In this document: one piece after another, positions 19,760 through 29,569 of the stretch
How the letters are laid out: every line of letters begins with the position of its first letter
Numbering within the stretch: position 1 is the stretch's first letter
Assembly: GCA_019113605.1 (NCBI GenBank)
Contig: DXHF01000386.1
Span: 1 to 48,629 of the forward strand
DNA length: 48,629 nt
Source: Candidatus Paenibacillus intestinavium
GTDB lineage: Bacteria; Bacillota; Bacilli; Paenibacillales; Paenibacillaceae
Direction: 5' to 3'
Program-made: the position numbers and the translations under genes
The notes under the pieces: model-generated
What the model saw: only the letters and a program-made list of their open reading frames with translations
What the model was told of the DNA's origin: nothing
The model's database searches: none

Positions 19760-21751
19760 ATGAATAAGTTGCTTTATGGTGTAGCTTATTATGATGAATA
19801 TATGCCAACAGATCGTCTTGCAGAGGATATTCAGATGATGCAGGATGCAGGAATTAATGTCGTTCGTATTGCTGAATCAACATGGAGTACACATGAGCCA
19901 CAAAATGGGATTTTCGATTTTTCATCGGTTGATCGTGTACTAGATGCGATGCATGAAGCAGGTATCCATGTCATCGTGGGAACGCCAACGTATGCGATTC
20001 CGACATGGATGGTGAAGGAACATCCTGATGTATTAGCAGTGACGAAGGATGGAGCAGGGCGTTATGGCGCTCGGCAAATTATGGACATTACGCATCCTGT
20101 CTATTTGTTCTATGCAGAGCGTATTATTCGTAAATTAATGAGTAGAGTGAGTCGCCATCCAGCAGTTATCGGTTATCAGACGGACAACGAAACGAAGCAT
20201 TATGGAACTGCTGGACCAAATGTACAGTTAAAATTCGTGAAATATATGCGAGAGAAATATGAAAGCATTGATCATCTGAATGCTGAACTAGGCTTAGATT
20301 ATTGGAGCAATCGGATTAATTCATGGGAGGATTTCCCTGCGGTAGTTGGTACAATTAATGGGAGTCTTGGAGCCGAATTTGATCGTTTTCAAAGACAGCT
20401 AGTTAATGAGTTTTTGGCATGGCAAGTAAGCATCGTTAATGAATATAAGACAGAGCATCAGTTTGTGACGCAAAACTTCGACTTTGATTGGCGCGGGTAT
20501 TCATATGGTGTGCAATCGTCTGTTGATCATTATGCTGCGGCAGAACCGTTCGATATTGTTGGGGTAGATATATATCATCCATCACAGGATGAATTAACGG
20601 GAATTGAAATATCCTTCGGTGGAGATATGGCAAGGTCATTGAAGCAGAAAAACTATTATGTGATCGAGACTCAGGCCCAAGCATTTTCTCATTGGACGCC
20701 ATATCCTGGTCAATTACGTTTGCAAGCGTATAGCCATCTAGCATCGGGTGCGGAGATGGTTGCTTATTGGCACTGGCATTCGATTCATAATTCATTCGAG
20801 ACATACTGGAAAGGGTTATTGAGTCATGATTTTTTGCCTAATCCCGTTTATAATGAAGCGAAAACGATTGGTGCCGACTTTGCGCGCTTATCGGATCAAT
20901 TAATGGGATTAAGTAAGCAAAATAAAATTGCAATACTCGTAAGTAATGAAGCTTTAAGTGCAATGGAATGGTTCAAGCTACCTGATGGACGTAATTATAA
21001 TGATATTGTTCGTTGGCTATATGATGAATGCTATCGTTTGAATATGGAGTGCGACTTTATATTCCCTACAACTAGCAATATCGAGCAATATAAACTAATT
21101 ATTGTGCCTGCACTATATGCTGCACCGGATGAATTACTTCATCGCCTTAATCAATTTGTAGAGCAAGGTGGACATATTGTCTATTCCTTCAAGAGCGGTT
21201 TCGCTAATGATCAAGTAAAGGTACGGACAACAGTGCAGCCTGCGATCATCGAGCAAGCATGTGGTGTAAATTATAATATTTTCGTTAGTCCGAACAAGGT
21301 TGGACTACGTGGTACTATAAATAGTGAGTCAGGTTCAGTCGAGAGTTGGATGGAGCTATTAACGCCAACAACGGCAGAAGTATTAGCTTATTATGATCAT
21401 CCACAGTGGGGTGAATATGCCGCGATTACGAGAAATCAGTACGGCAATGGTGAAGCTACCTATATCGGTTGTATGGCTCCAGGAGAAGTGGTTCATCATG
21501 TACTGAGGGCTGCGCTTGAAAGAGCAGAATTATATGGGGCTAATCAGCAGCTACCTCCTGAAGTTACAGTGAAAACATCACTGGATTCAGATGGGAAAGA
21601 AGTGCGTTTTTATTTGAACTATTCGGCTGCTCTGGTGCAGTATTCTTATACGTATACAAGCGGTAAAGAGTTGATTAGTGGCATAACGATAGAGTCGAAT
21701 TCGCTTCAGAAGCTAGAACCATGGGGCGTGCATATTGTGCAAGCGCAGTAG
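19760..21751 (+). CDS. Beta-galactosidase, GH42
   Basis: GH42 features: GVAYYDEYMP, RIAESTWSTHEP, GYQTDNETKHYG acid/base, VIETQAQAFSHW; aaggggata RBS. Confidence 0.92.
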   Translation: MNKLLYGVAYYDEYMPTDRLAEDIQMMQDAGINVVRIAESTWSTHEPQNGIFDFSSVDRVLDAMHEAGIHVIVGTPTYAIPTWMVKEHPDVLAVTKDGAGRYGARQIMDITHPVYLFYAERIIRKLMSRVSRHPAVIGYQTDNETKHYGTAGPNVQLKFVKYMREKYESIDHLNAELGLDYWSNRINSWEDFPAVVGTINGSLGAEFDRFQRQLVNEFLAWQVSIVNEYKTEHQFVTQNFDFDWRGYSYGVQSSVDHYAAAEPFDIVGVDIYHPSQDELTGIEISFGGDMARSLKQKNYYVIETQAQAFSHWTPYPGQLRLQAYSHLASGAEMVAYWHWHSIHNSFETYWKGLLSHDFLPNPVYNEAKTIGADFARLSDQLMGLSKQNKIAILVSNEALSAMEWFKLPDGRNYNDIVRWLYDECYRLNMECDFIFPTTSNIEQYKLIIVPALYAAPDELLHRLNQFVEQGGHIVYSFKSGFANDQVKVRTTVQPAIIEQACGVNYNIFVSPNKVGLRGTINSESGSVESWMELLTPTTAEVLAYYDHPQWGEYAAITRNQYGNGEATYIGCMAPGEVVHHVLRAALERAELYGANQQLPPEVTVKTSLDSDGKEVRFYLNYSAALVQYSYTYTSGKELISGITIESNSLQKLEPWGVHIVQAQ

Positions 21752-21756
21752 GGGAA

Positions 21757-21925
21757 GTTCAAAAAGCTGACTTTGATAACGAAGTAATCCAAGGCGTTTA
21801 ATCGGCATCGAATATGAAACGAACTTGGAAAGTACGGTTCGCGTGTACCAATAACGTACACTTGCGCTTCCGCCTTTCTCAAGTAGCGTTTCATCTTCTC
21901 GGTTCTGAAAGCCTGCTTTTTGAAC
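21757..21925. repeat. Intergenic hairpin element, copy 2
   Basis: Outer arms gttcaaaaagc (21757-21767)/gctttttgaac (21915-21925); inner atgaaacg (21814-21821)/cgtttcat (21887-21894); gtgtac caataac gtacac. Confidence 0.78.
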
Positions 21926-21933
21926 CTGTATCT

Positions 21934-21999
21934 TAGGGGAAGTTCAAAAAGCTGACTTTGATAACAAAGTAATCCAAGGCGTTTAATCGGCATCGAATA
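21934..21999. repeat. 66-bp direct repeat of 21749-21814 (5' half of the hairpin element)
   Basis: Identical to 21749-21814 except one G/A difference, by direct comparison. Confidence 0.85.
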
Positions 22000-22028
22000 A
22001 AAAGCGACTTCTTGGAGTCGCTTTTTTT
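21999..22028 (+). terminator. Rho-independent terminator
   Basis: aaaaagcgact (21999-22009) tcttgg agtcgcttttt + T-run. Confidence 0.88.
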
Positions 22029-22338
22029 GTATTGAATATACTGTATGAAGATATACTGAAATATGATCTATAAGCTATATTCAGCAACGATTAAGCTACT
22101 ATACTACTTCCCCAAACCTGTGAGAAATATTTCAAAGGGTTTGGGGCTATTTGTTATATTCAATTATGTATATGAACACGAGAGTAAGACATTATTTTCG
22201 GAGAATATAGGTTTGCAATATTATCAATTTACACGAATCTCCATTGCAGAGTATCATTTTTTGTTGATTAGGCAAATAGTATGAGATTCATATCTGTCTT
22301 ACAATGATGATATCAACACAGTAGCAAGGAGGATACAA

Positions 22339-23313
22339 ATGTCACAGACAACAACTAAGCAGCAACATGCAGTATTACTTCAACAAAGAAAGCGTAAACC
22401 GAATCTAGTCATGCGTTTTCTCAAGCAATGGGATATTCAACTTATGGTATGGCCAGGAATATTGTTGATTTTTATATTTGCATATATGCCTATGTACGGG
22501 GTTCTAATAGCTTTTATGGATTACAATATTTTTACTAAAGGCGATATTTGGGCTAATCCATGGGTTGGCTGGAAGCATTTTGAGATGTTTTTCAATGCTC
22601 CAGAGTTTTACACGGTAATGAGAAATACAATTATTATTAGTTTTCTAAAGTTTTTCATTGGCTTTCCGGCTCCAATAATATTAGCTCTTATGCTTAATGA
22701 GATTCGCCATATGATCTTCAAAAGAGTGGTACAGACGATTACGTACTTGCCTCACTTCTTATCTTGGGTTATTGTGGCAGGACTTACTTCGTCGTTGCTA
22801 GCTACGGAGAACGGCAGTATTAATATGTTATTAAGTTCGGTGGGGGCAATTAGTGAGCCGATTAATTTTCTCTCAATACCAAAGTACTTCTGGTCGATCT
22901 TAATAACTGCTAATGTATGGAAGGAAATTGGTTTTGGTTCTATCGTATATTTGGCAGCAATTGCTGGTGTTGATCAGCATATGTACGAGGCAGCTGATAT
23001 AGATGGAGCAACCAAGTTCAAACAAATCTATTTAATTACTTTACCAACAATAATGCCAGTGGTCGTCATCTTCATGATTCTTCAGATCGGAAGTCTACTT
23101 AGTGCAGGCTTTGAGGATATTTTACTATTAGCAGCTAATCCAGTGTTGAGGCCGGTATCTGATGTTATTGATACGTATGTCTATCGAGTTGGGGTATCGA
23201 ATTATCGCTACTCCTATGCAACAGCGGTTGGATTATTCAAGGCTATCATCAGTATCGGATTGTTAACGATAGCTAATTATATCGCCCGCAGATCTGGGAA
23301 CAGCTTGTGGTAA
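22339..23313 (+). CDS. ABC transporter permease (LplB-like)
   Basis: FAYMPMYGVLIAFMDYNIF, YEAADIDGATKFKQIYLITLPTI; aaggagg RBS. Confidence 0.92.
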   Translation: MSQTTTKQQHAVLLQQRKRKPNLVMRFLKQWDIQLMVWPGILLIFIFAYMPMYGVLIAFMDYNIFTKGDIWANPWVGWKHFEMFFNAPEFYTVMRNTIIISFLKFFIGFPAPIILALMLNEIRHMIFKRVVQTITYLPHFLSWVIVAGLTSSLLATENGSINMLLSSVGAISEPINFLSIPKYFWSILITANVWKEIGFGSIVYLAAIAGVDQHMYEAADIDGATKFKQIYLITLPTIMPVVVIFMILQIGSLLSAGFEDILLLAANPVLRPVSDVIDTYVYRVGVSNYRYSYATAVGLFKAIISIGLLTIANYIARRSGNSLW

Positions 23314-23347
23314 AATGCAAAATTAAAGAACAGGGAGGCGAACCGCA

Positions 23348-24244
23348 TTGGTGCGATTAGGCTTTAGTGACAAACTTATGATGATCTTTATCTATACATT
23401 TCTAACATTATTGTCTTTCAGTGCACTATACCCGTTCTGGAACGCATTGGTCGTTTCATTCAATGAGGGGGTTGATACCTTGATGGGAGGAGTCACTTTC
23501 TGGCCGAGAGTATTTACGCTGGAAAACTACGAGGTTGTATTTAACGATAGTCGACTTCTTAACGGTTTTTTTATTTCGATCTCAAGAACGGTCATAGGTA
23601 CGGCTGCAGCCATACTTATGACGGCGATCCTTGCTTACGGTATGACGAAGAAAGATTTGATAGGCCGCAATCAGTATATGGTATTTTTCATTATTACAAT
23701 GTATTTCGGCGGTGGACTGATTCCTACTTTTCTATTAGTACGGTCTCTTGGCCTTATGAATAGCTTCTGGGTCTTTATTATCCCAGGTTTAGTTAGCGTA
23801 TGGAATATGATTATATTCCGAACATTCTTTAAAAGTTTACCGAATGGGCTTGAGGAATCTGCACAGATCGATGGCTGCACCAACTGGGGAATATTTTTCC
23901 GGATCGTGTTCCCATTGTCAGGACCGGTTATTGCAACACTTGCTTTGTTCACAGCTGTTAGTCATTGGAATGACTGGTTTTTACCGAGTATTTATATTAC
24001 GAATGAAAAGCTTCTACCGATTCAGACGATGCTGCGACAAATATTGAATGCAAACATTGTAACTGACCAGGTAGCACAGTTGGATTCAGCATCTCAAGCA
24101 CGTATGGAGAGCATGCAAAACATTACTTCTAAATCGTTGACGATGGCAACGATGATGGTTGTCACCATGCCTATCATTATGGTATATCCATTCGTGCAAA
24201 AGTACTTCGTGAAAGGCGTGCTCATTGGCTCGCTAAAAGAGTAG
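23348..24244 (+). CDS. ABC transporter permease (LplC-like)
   Basis: LEESAQIDGCTNWGIFFRIVFPLSGPVIATLALF; ends KYFVKGVLIGSLKE; TTG or GTG start. Confidence 0.92.
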   Translation: MVRLGFSDKLMMIFIYTFLTLLSFSALYPFWNALVVSFNEGVDTLMGGVTFWPRVFTLENYEVVFNDSRLLNGFFISISRTVIGTAAAILMTAILAYGMTKKDLIGRNQYMVFFIITMYFGGGLIPTFLLVRSLGLMNSFWVFIIPGLVSVWNMIIFRTFFKSLPNGLEESAQIDGCTNWGIFFRIVFPLSGPVIATLALFTAVSHWNDWFLPSIYITNEKLLPIQTMLRQILNANIVTDQVAQLDSASQARMESMQNITSKSLTMATMMVVTMPIIMVYPFVQKYFVKGVLIGSLKE

Positions 24245-24314
24245 TTCTTCCGATCGGTTTAAGGCGATTTCTGCTTTGGACATATAAAAAAGATGATGAG
24301 AGGGGTAGTACAGA

Positions 24315-25997
24315 ATGAAGAAAGTTAGAAAACCGATGTTGCTAGTCGTGTCAGCTATACTTGTTCTAGCTACAGTGTTAGCTGGTTGTGGTAGTAACTC
24401 AACTGGGAAAAATGAACCGAAACCTACATCTACGAGCAATAACATAGTGGAGGGCAATACAGAAGAGGCACCACCAGCATCAGATGTGTGGGAGTTTGGT
24501 TCTGAGCCATTGGAATTCAGCATGTATGGTCACTATAGCTGGTATGATGTTCCTGCATGGGACAGCACAGTAGCAGGTAAGTGGTTGATAGAAAATAAAA
24601 AACTCAATATTATTCCAATCTCAGCGGGTGGTAATCACGATACGAAGCTAAGTACAATGATCGCTTCCGACGAATTACCTGATGTCATCTGGGGTGATCG
24701 CGGTGTCGATGTTACTAGACTATATGAAGCGGGACAACTTGTTGCATTCGATGACTATCTTGATAAGTATCCAAATTTGAAAAACTGGATGGGACCCGAT
24801 TTGAACTTGCTTCGTCATCCTGATGGAAAGCTTTATCAGTTCCCGAACTGGTACACAGGTCGCCCAGCAGGTAATGCAGGTTATGTAATTAACAAGAAAA
24901 TTTATGAAGAGTTAGGTTCTCCTAAGCTTGAAACGACAGATGATCTATATAGCTACTTAACGGAAGTTAAAGCAAAGTATGGTAACGAAATTATTCCGTT
25001 TGAACCACATCGTGCAATTGACATGCAAGGTTTTGGCGTATTGTACACGGCATTTGGTGAAGATGTTTCTTACAGTTATTTGAATGCAAATATGCGTGGA
25101 GTACCGGAAGGCGATAAATTAACTTCAGTATTCACTAACGATATATTCCGTGAAGCACAGAAGTATATCTCTAAATTGTACAGAGAACGTCTAGTATCTC
25201 AAGATGCATTTACACAAACGATTGACCAAGTAGAAGAAAAGGTTATGCAAGGACGTGTAGCGGTATTTGCGTCATCTAGCCCTACTACGATTGCTTCAAA
25301 AGCCCATAACGAAATGGTTAAAACTGATCCAGATTCTGGTTACTTTATGATCTGGCCTATCCATAAAGAAGGCTTGGATAAAAATAAAATTTACCCAGGT
25401 TCTTATACTAGCTTAGGCTGGAATGTAAGTGTTATTACAAAGGCAGCAAAAGATCCAGAAAAAATCTTTGCATTTTTAGATTGGTACACTGGACCGGAAG
25501 GTCAATCACTATTGTTCTTCGGACCAGAAGGTAAAAACTGGAATGGATTCGATGAGGATGGCGACCCGATCTTTACTGGAAACTATGATCCGATTGAAGT
25601 AGCACAACTGCAAAAAGATCATGATCCAATTATGTGGAATGGTAACACAGGCTTTATAGACCCTGCGAAAATGAAATATGAGGCAACTCTTCCTCCTGCA
25701 GAGCAAGATTGGAATGCACGTTACCAAAGTGAAATTACTTGGAAAACGTCATCTAATGCAACAGAATTCATCAATATGGATCCACAGCCGGATAGCGAGA
25801 TAGGAATTATTAAGCAAGGTGTTGATGATTTATTCCTTGAAGCTTATGCAAAATCTATTATGGCAGCTAGCGATGCAGAGGTAGATGCTATTCTTGACAA
25901 GGCTGAAGCTGATGCACAAAAATTAGGTTACAATAAACTGCTTGAGTTCCGTACTGAGATATGGCAAGCAAACAAGAAATTACTTGAAAAAAAGTAA
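24315..25997 (+). CDS. ABC transporter extracellular solute-binding lipoprotein (LplA-like)
   Basis: Lipobox TVLAGCGSN; SBP sequence; follows permeases. Confidence 0.92.
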   Translation: MKKVRKPMLLVVSAILVLATVLAGCGSNSTGKNEPKPTSTSNNIVEGNTEEAPPASDVWEFGSEPLEFSMYGHYSWYDVPAWDSTVAGKWLIENKKLNIIPISAGGNHDTKLSTMIASDELPDVIWGDRGVDVTRLYEAGQLVAFDDYLDKYPNLKNWMGPDLNLLRHPDGKLYQFPNWYTGRPAGNAGYVINKKIYEELGSPKLETTDDLYSYLTEVKAKYGNEIIPFEPHRAIDMQGFGVLYTAFGEDVSYSYLNANMRGVPEGDKLTSVFTNDIFREAQKYISKLYRERLVSQDAFTQTIDQVEEKVMQGRVAVFASSSPTTIASKAHNEMVKTDPDSGYFMIWPIHKEGLDKNKIYPGSYTSLGWNVSVITKAAKDPEKIFAFLDWYTGPEGQSLLFFGPEGKNWNGFDEDGDPIFTGNYDPIEVAQLQKDHDPIMWNGNTGFIDPAKMKYEATLPPAEQDWNARYQSEITWKTSSNATEFINMDPQPDSEIGIIKQGVDDLFLEAYAKSIMAASDAEVDAILDKAEADAQKLGYNKLLEFRTEIWQANKKLLEKK

Positions 25998-26020
25998 AAT
26001 AATCCTGTTATTTGTGTGAT

Positions 26021-26057
26021 AAAATAGTATACTATTTATAGTATACTATTTTATTTT
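26021..26057 (+). terminator. Rho-independent terminator (near-palindromic)
   Basis: aaaatagtatacta (26021-26034) / tagtatactatttt (26039-26052) then T-rich tail. Confidence 0.7.
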
Positions 26058-26113
26058 TATTATTTAAAAGTATAACTGCTTACTAGCATTATAGAATCTA
26101 GGAGATGAAGCGG

Positions 26114-27682
26114 ATGTACAAAGTATTGCTTGTTGATGATGAGATTCTTGATCTAAAAGGCATGCAAACATTCATTCCTTGGGCAGAACTCGGTATGGAA
26201 ATCGCAGCGACGGCTACTAGTGGATTTGCTGCAAGTGAAGTAATAGCGAGAGAGAAAGTTGATATTTTAGTGACGGATGTACGGATGCCCAATATGTCAG
26301 GGTTGGAACTAGCAAGGAAAGCGCTCGATAAGTATGAGAAGTTGAGAATCATATTTGTAAGCGGATACCAGGATTTTAACTACATTAAGCAAGCGCTTTC
26401 ACTTAATGCCTGCAGCTACGTGCTGAAGCCGATGGATGATAATGAGCTCATTGAATCGTTGAAGAAGCTACGTCTAGAATTGGACGAGGAGAAGAAGCTT
26501 GTTGAGGCAGAGCAACTGTACAAAAGTATGATACCCATTGTGAAAAATGAATCTTTATTCCAATTGCTTGAGGGCTCTTTGGATGCGAGAACATTGGGAG
26601 TATTGATTCAAGAATATAAATTAAATGCGCTGAATTGGCCTGTTCAAGTCGTTATTGTTGAGCGAGATGATTGGATCGTGAAGAGATCACAGGAAATAGC
26701 CATTGACGAGTCGGAGCTATCTAAGATTTTTTGGGACATTTTGTTTGCGATGTGCGCTGAGAATCAGATTGAACATATGTGTAAAGTTACAGATAAGCGG
26801 TTAGCTCTTTTAATTGATAGTACGATGGATTTGAATAACATACATAATGTATTTGAACGAGATAAGTTAAAGCTGCCACTTACTGTTACCATTGGTATTG
26901 GGGATATTGTTGCAAATGCTTATGAGTTAAAGGACTCCTACCAACAGGCGAAAGCTGCACTGGATTACAAAATGTTTTATGGAAAAGGTAGAGTCATTCA
27001 TTATAACGAAATTCAATCTAATTCAATGATGAACGGTCAAAATCTTGATATACAGTTGGACGCACTATTTGAAGCAATGACGAATTATGATCTAGTTAAC
27101 GTTCATGATGAGCTTAATGAGCTGTATTGTTTAGCTACGCAGTTAAGATCAAAATTAACGATTCAAAACTTTACTGTTTTTTTGGTAATGAAGCTGGATT
27201 CTTATTTACAACAAATAAATGAGGATTTATTTCAAATGCTAAATTTAGATATTCAAGGGTTAGATGTTATTATGAAGTACGAAACGATAGATGAGATTCA
27301 TTCTTGGCTTCGTTATATGGTATATGAACTATCTGAACTACTCCAAATGAAGAAGCATAAGAAGAATTGGAAGCTTGTGCAGACGATTATTGATGATGTA
27401 AAGCTGCGACTACATGAAAATTTTACACTGAAGGATGTAGCGGAGAAGTATTCTTTTACACCTAACTATTTAGGGCAAATTTTCAAAGAAGAAACGTCTA
27501 CAAACTTTACTGATTATGTCGTGATGCTGCGAATGGAGAAGGCTAGTGAACTGTTGTTACATACCAAACTCAAAGTATATGAGATAGCTAATTTGACGGG
27601 GCATCGCTATCTTCCGTATTTCAGCAGGCAATTCAAAGATCATTACGGTAAAACACCTTTAGAATATCGTAGAAGGCTATAG
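26114..27682 (+). CDS. Response regulator, REC + AraC HTH (YesN-like)
   Basis: MYKVLLVDDEILDLKG, VDILVTDVRMPN, C-terminal AraC HTH ending KTPLEYRRRL. Confidence 0.93.
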   Translation: MYKVLLVDDEILDLKGMQTFIPWAELGMEIAATATSGFAASEVIAREKVDILVTDVRMPNMSGLELARKALDKYEKLRIIFVSGYQDFNYIKQALSLNACSYVLKPMDDNELIESLKKLRLELDEEKKLVEAEQLYKSMIPIVKNESLFQLLEGSLDARTLGVLIQEYKLNALNWPVQVVIVERDDWIVKRSQEIAIDESELSKIFWDILFAMCAENQIEHMCKVTDKRLALLIDSTMDLNNIHNVFERDKLKLPLTVTIGIGDIVANAYELKDSYQQAKAALDYKMFYGKGRVIHYNEIQSNSMMNGQNLDIQLDALFEAMTNYDLVNVHDELNELYCLATQLRSKLTIQNFTVFLVMKLDSYLQQINEDLFQMLNLDIQGLDVIMKYETIDEIHSWLRYMVYELSELLQMKKHKKNWKLVQTIIDDVKLRLHENFTLKDVAEKYSFTPNYLGQIFKEETSTNFTDYVVMLRMEKASELLLHTKLKVYEIANLTGHRYLPYFSRQFKDHYGKTPLEYRRRL

Positions 27683-27684
27683 CT

Positions 27685-29445
27685 ATGAGAAAGTATAGAT
27701 ATATGCCATATGGATATAAGCTAATGCTATCCTACTGCTTTTTTATCGTTATTCCAGTGTTATTAATTGGTTATTTCGCTAATTCTCTATATGTGCAATC
27801 GATTAGGGAGCATACTGAGAGCAACGTTAATGGTACATTATCACAGATGAGTGACAATATATCCTACAAGATGGAAGATATAATACGGATTTCAGATCTG
27901 TTTTATTTCGATCATTCACTTGTTAGACATCTTAAAAATTACGAGGAAGGCTGGGTAAGCTACGAAGCGACAACCAAATATTTACTTCCAAAGTTTCAAA
28001 CATTTATCGAAGCTACGAATCAACAAATATGGCTATCAATTTATTTGCAAAATGAAACTATTCCAGAGATATATCGGGATTATAAGGGCGAGGATCCGTT
28101 AATAGTAAGTGAAAGATTGTATGATTTATATCATCTATCAAGAATTATCGATAAGCCGTGGTATGTACAATTTCCGGAGGAGGAGTACGGAATTACAATG
28201 CAATGGCAGCAAATTGAGAGTGATGCGGAGTATGGATACTTGTCCCTTCTTCGCAGAATGGTTGATGTACAGTCTGGAACCAAGCCTCGAGAGATTGGTT
28301 TTTTGAGGCTTAGCGTTTATTTAACTGAATTATTCGAGAGTGTAGATTATGATAAGATTGGCAATGGAGCTACAATTTTCATTACCGACGCAGATGATAA
28401 CATAATGATGGCCTCTGGTGAATCAGAGTATCAATCCGGCGGACAGTGGGATGAAACGTTATTTACGGATTATTTGATTATAGAGCAGTTGATTCCAGGA
28501 CTGGAATGGAATATAACAGCGGTCATACCGAATCAGATATTTAAAGAGAAAATTAGTGAAGTTCGTCTATTAACCTTTGTAATTATATTAATTTTCATTG
28601 TGTTTTATTTTGTGTCGGGAGCCCTTCTTTCGCGATATTTTTCGCGGAAAGTTGGGAAGATTGTGTCCGTACTTGATTCATTTCAAGAGGGGAATTTCCA
28701 TAAACGTATTCATTTCAAAGGATATGATGAATTTAGTCGAATTTCAATTGCTTTGAACGAGATGGGGCAAAATATCGGTGAATTGATCCATAAAGTATAT
28801 GTTGCGGAACTGGATAAGAAGGAATCTGAACTTGATATGCTGCAGGCTCAGATTAATCCCCATTTTCTATATAACACGCTGTCGTCGATTAATCGCTTGG
28901 CGAAATTTGGGGAGCTAGATAAGCTCCAACTTATGGTTATGGATTTGGCAAAGTTCTATCGTTTGTCCTTGAATGAGGGGCGTATTTTCCTCTCAATCAG
29001 TGAAGAGCTGGAACAGGCAAATGCGTATATTAATATTCAGAAAATTAAGTATGAGGATCGTATGGGTACCAGCTTCGATATTGATCCGGAAATTATGAAA
29101 TATCGTACGATTAAACTAATACTGCAGCCCTTTATTGAAAATATATTGGAGCATGCGTGGTGTGCGGACCGAATTCATATTCGAATAGTTGGGATCCGAG
29201 AAGGGGATACCATTCTATTCAAAATTATCGATGATGGCGTCGGTATAAGTACAGAATTGCTTGAGCAGCTTGGGGATATTGATGAAAGCGCAAATGTTGG
29301 CTATGGCATACGCAATGTTAATCAACGGATTAAGCTTTTTTACGGGTCTTCATATGGCGTTACTATTTTTAGTAAAGTAGGCATTGGAACGACAGTCTGT
29401 ATAAGATTCCCAATCGCAGCCCCCAAAGACTCAAAGGGTAAATGA
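27685..29445 (+). CDS. Sensor histidine kinase, YesM-like
   Basis: QAQINPHFLYNTLSSINRL; LQPFIENILEHAW; IDDGVGI. Confidence 0.93.
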   Translation: MRKYRYMPYGYKLMLSYCFFIVIPVLLIGYFANSLYVQSIREHTESNVNGTLSQMSDNISYKMEDIIRISDLFYFDHSLVRHLKNYEEGWVSYEATTKYLLPKFQTFIEATNQQIWLSIYLQNETIPEIYRDYKGEDPLIVSERLYDLYHLSRIIDKPWYVQFPEEEYGITMQWQQIESDAEYGYLSLLRRMVDVQSGTKPREIGFLRLSVYLTELFESVDYDKIGNGATIFITDADDNIMMASGESEYQSGGQWDETLFTDYLIIEQLIPGLEWNITAVIPNQIFKEKISEVRLLTFVIILIFIVFYFVSGALLSRYFSRKVGKIVSVLDSFQEGNFHKRIHFKGYDEFSRISIALNEMGQNIGELIHKVYVAELDKKESELDMLQAQINPHFLYNTLSSINRLAKFGELDKLQLMVMDLAKFYRLSLNEGRIFLSISEELEQANAYINIQKIKYEDRMGTSFDIDPEIMKYRTIKLILQPFIENILEHAWCADRIHIRIVGIREGDTILFKIIDDGVGISTELLEQLGDIDESANVGYGIRNVNQRIKLFYGSSYGVTIFSKVGIGTTVCIRFPIAAPKDSKGK

Positions 29446-29485
29446 TGAAACACTCTAATTTGTACATGTCGATATAACGCCACAG

Positions 29486-29530
29486 CAAGGAGTCTACAAC
29501 CTTATCCTAGGGTGGTAGGCTCCTTGTTTA
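29486..29530. terminator. Terminator-like hairpin between convergent genes
   Basis: caaggagtctacaacc / ggtggtaggctccttg. Confidence 0.55.
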
Positions 29531-29569
29531 TGATGATGCGCAAGCAGTATTCATGCACATATCTAGAGG

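Noticed and set aside
21706-21993. Reverse-strand 95-aa ORF over hairpin copy 2
   Set aside because: Same reason; overlaps the GH42 3' end and the repeat element
22063-22284. 73-aa ORF in the leader region before 22339
   Set aside because: No RBS, contains a hairpin, no recognisable family
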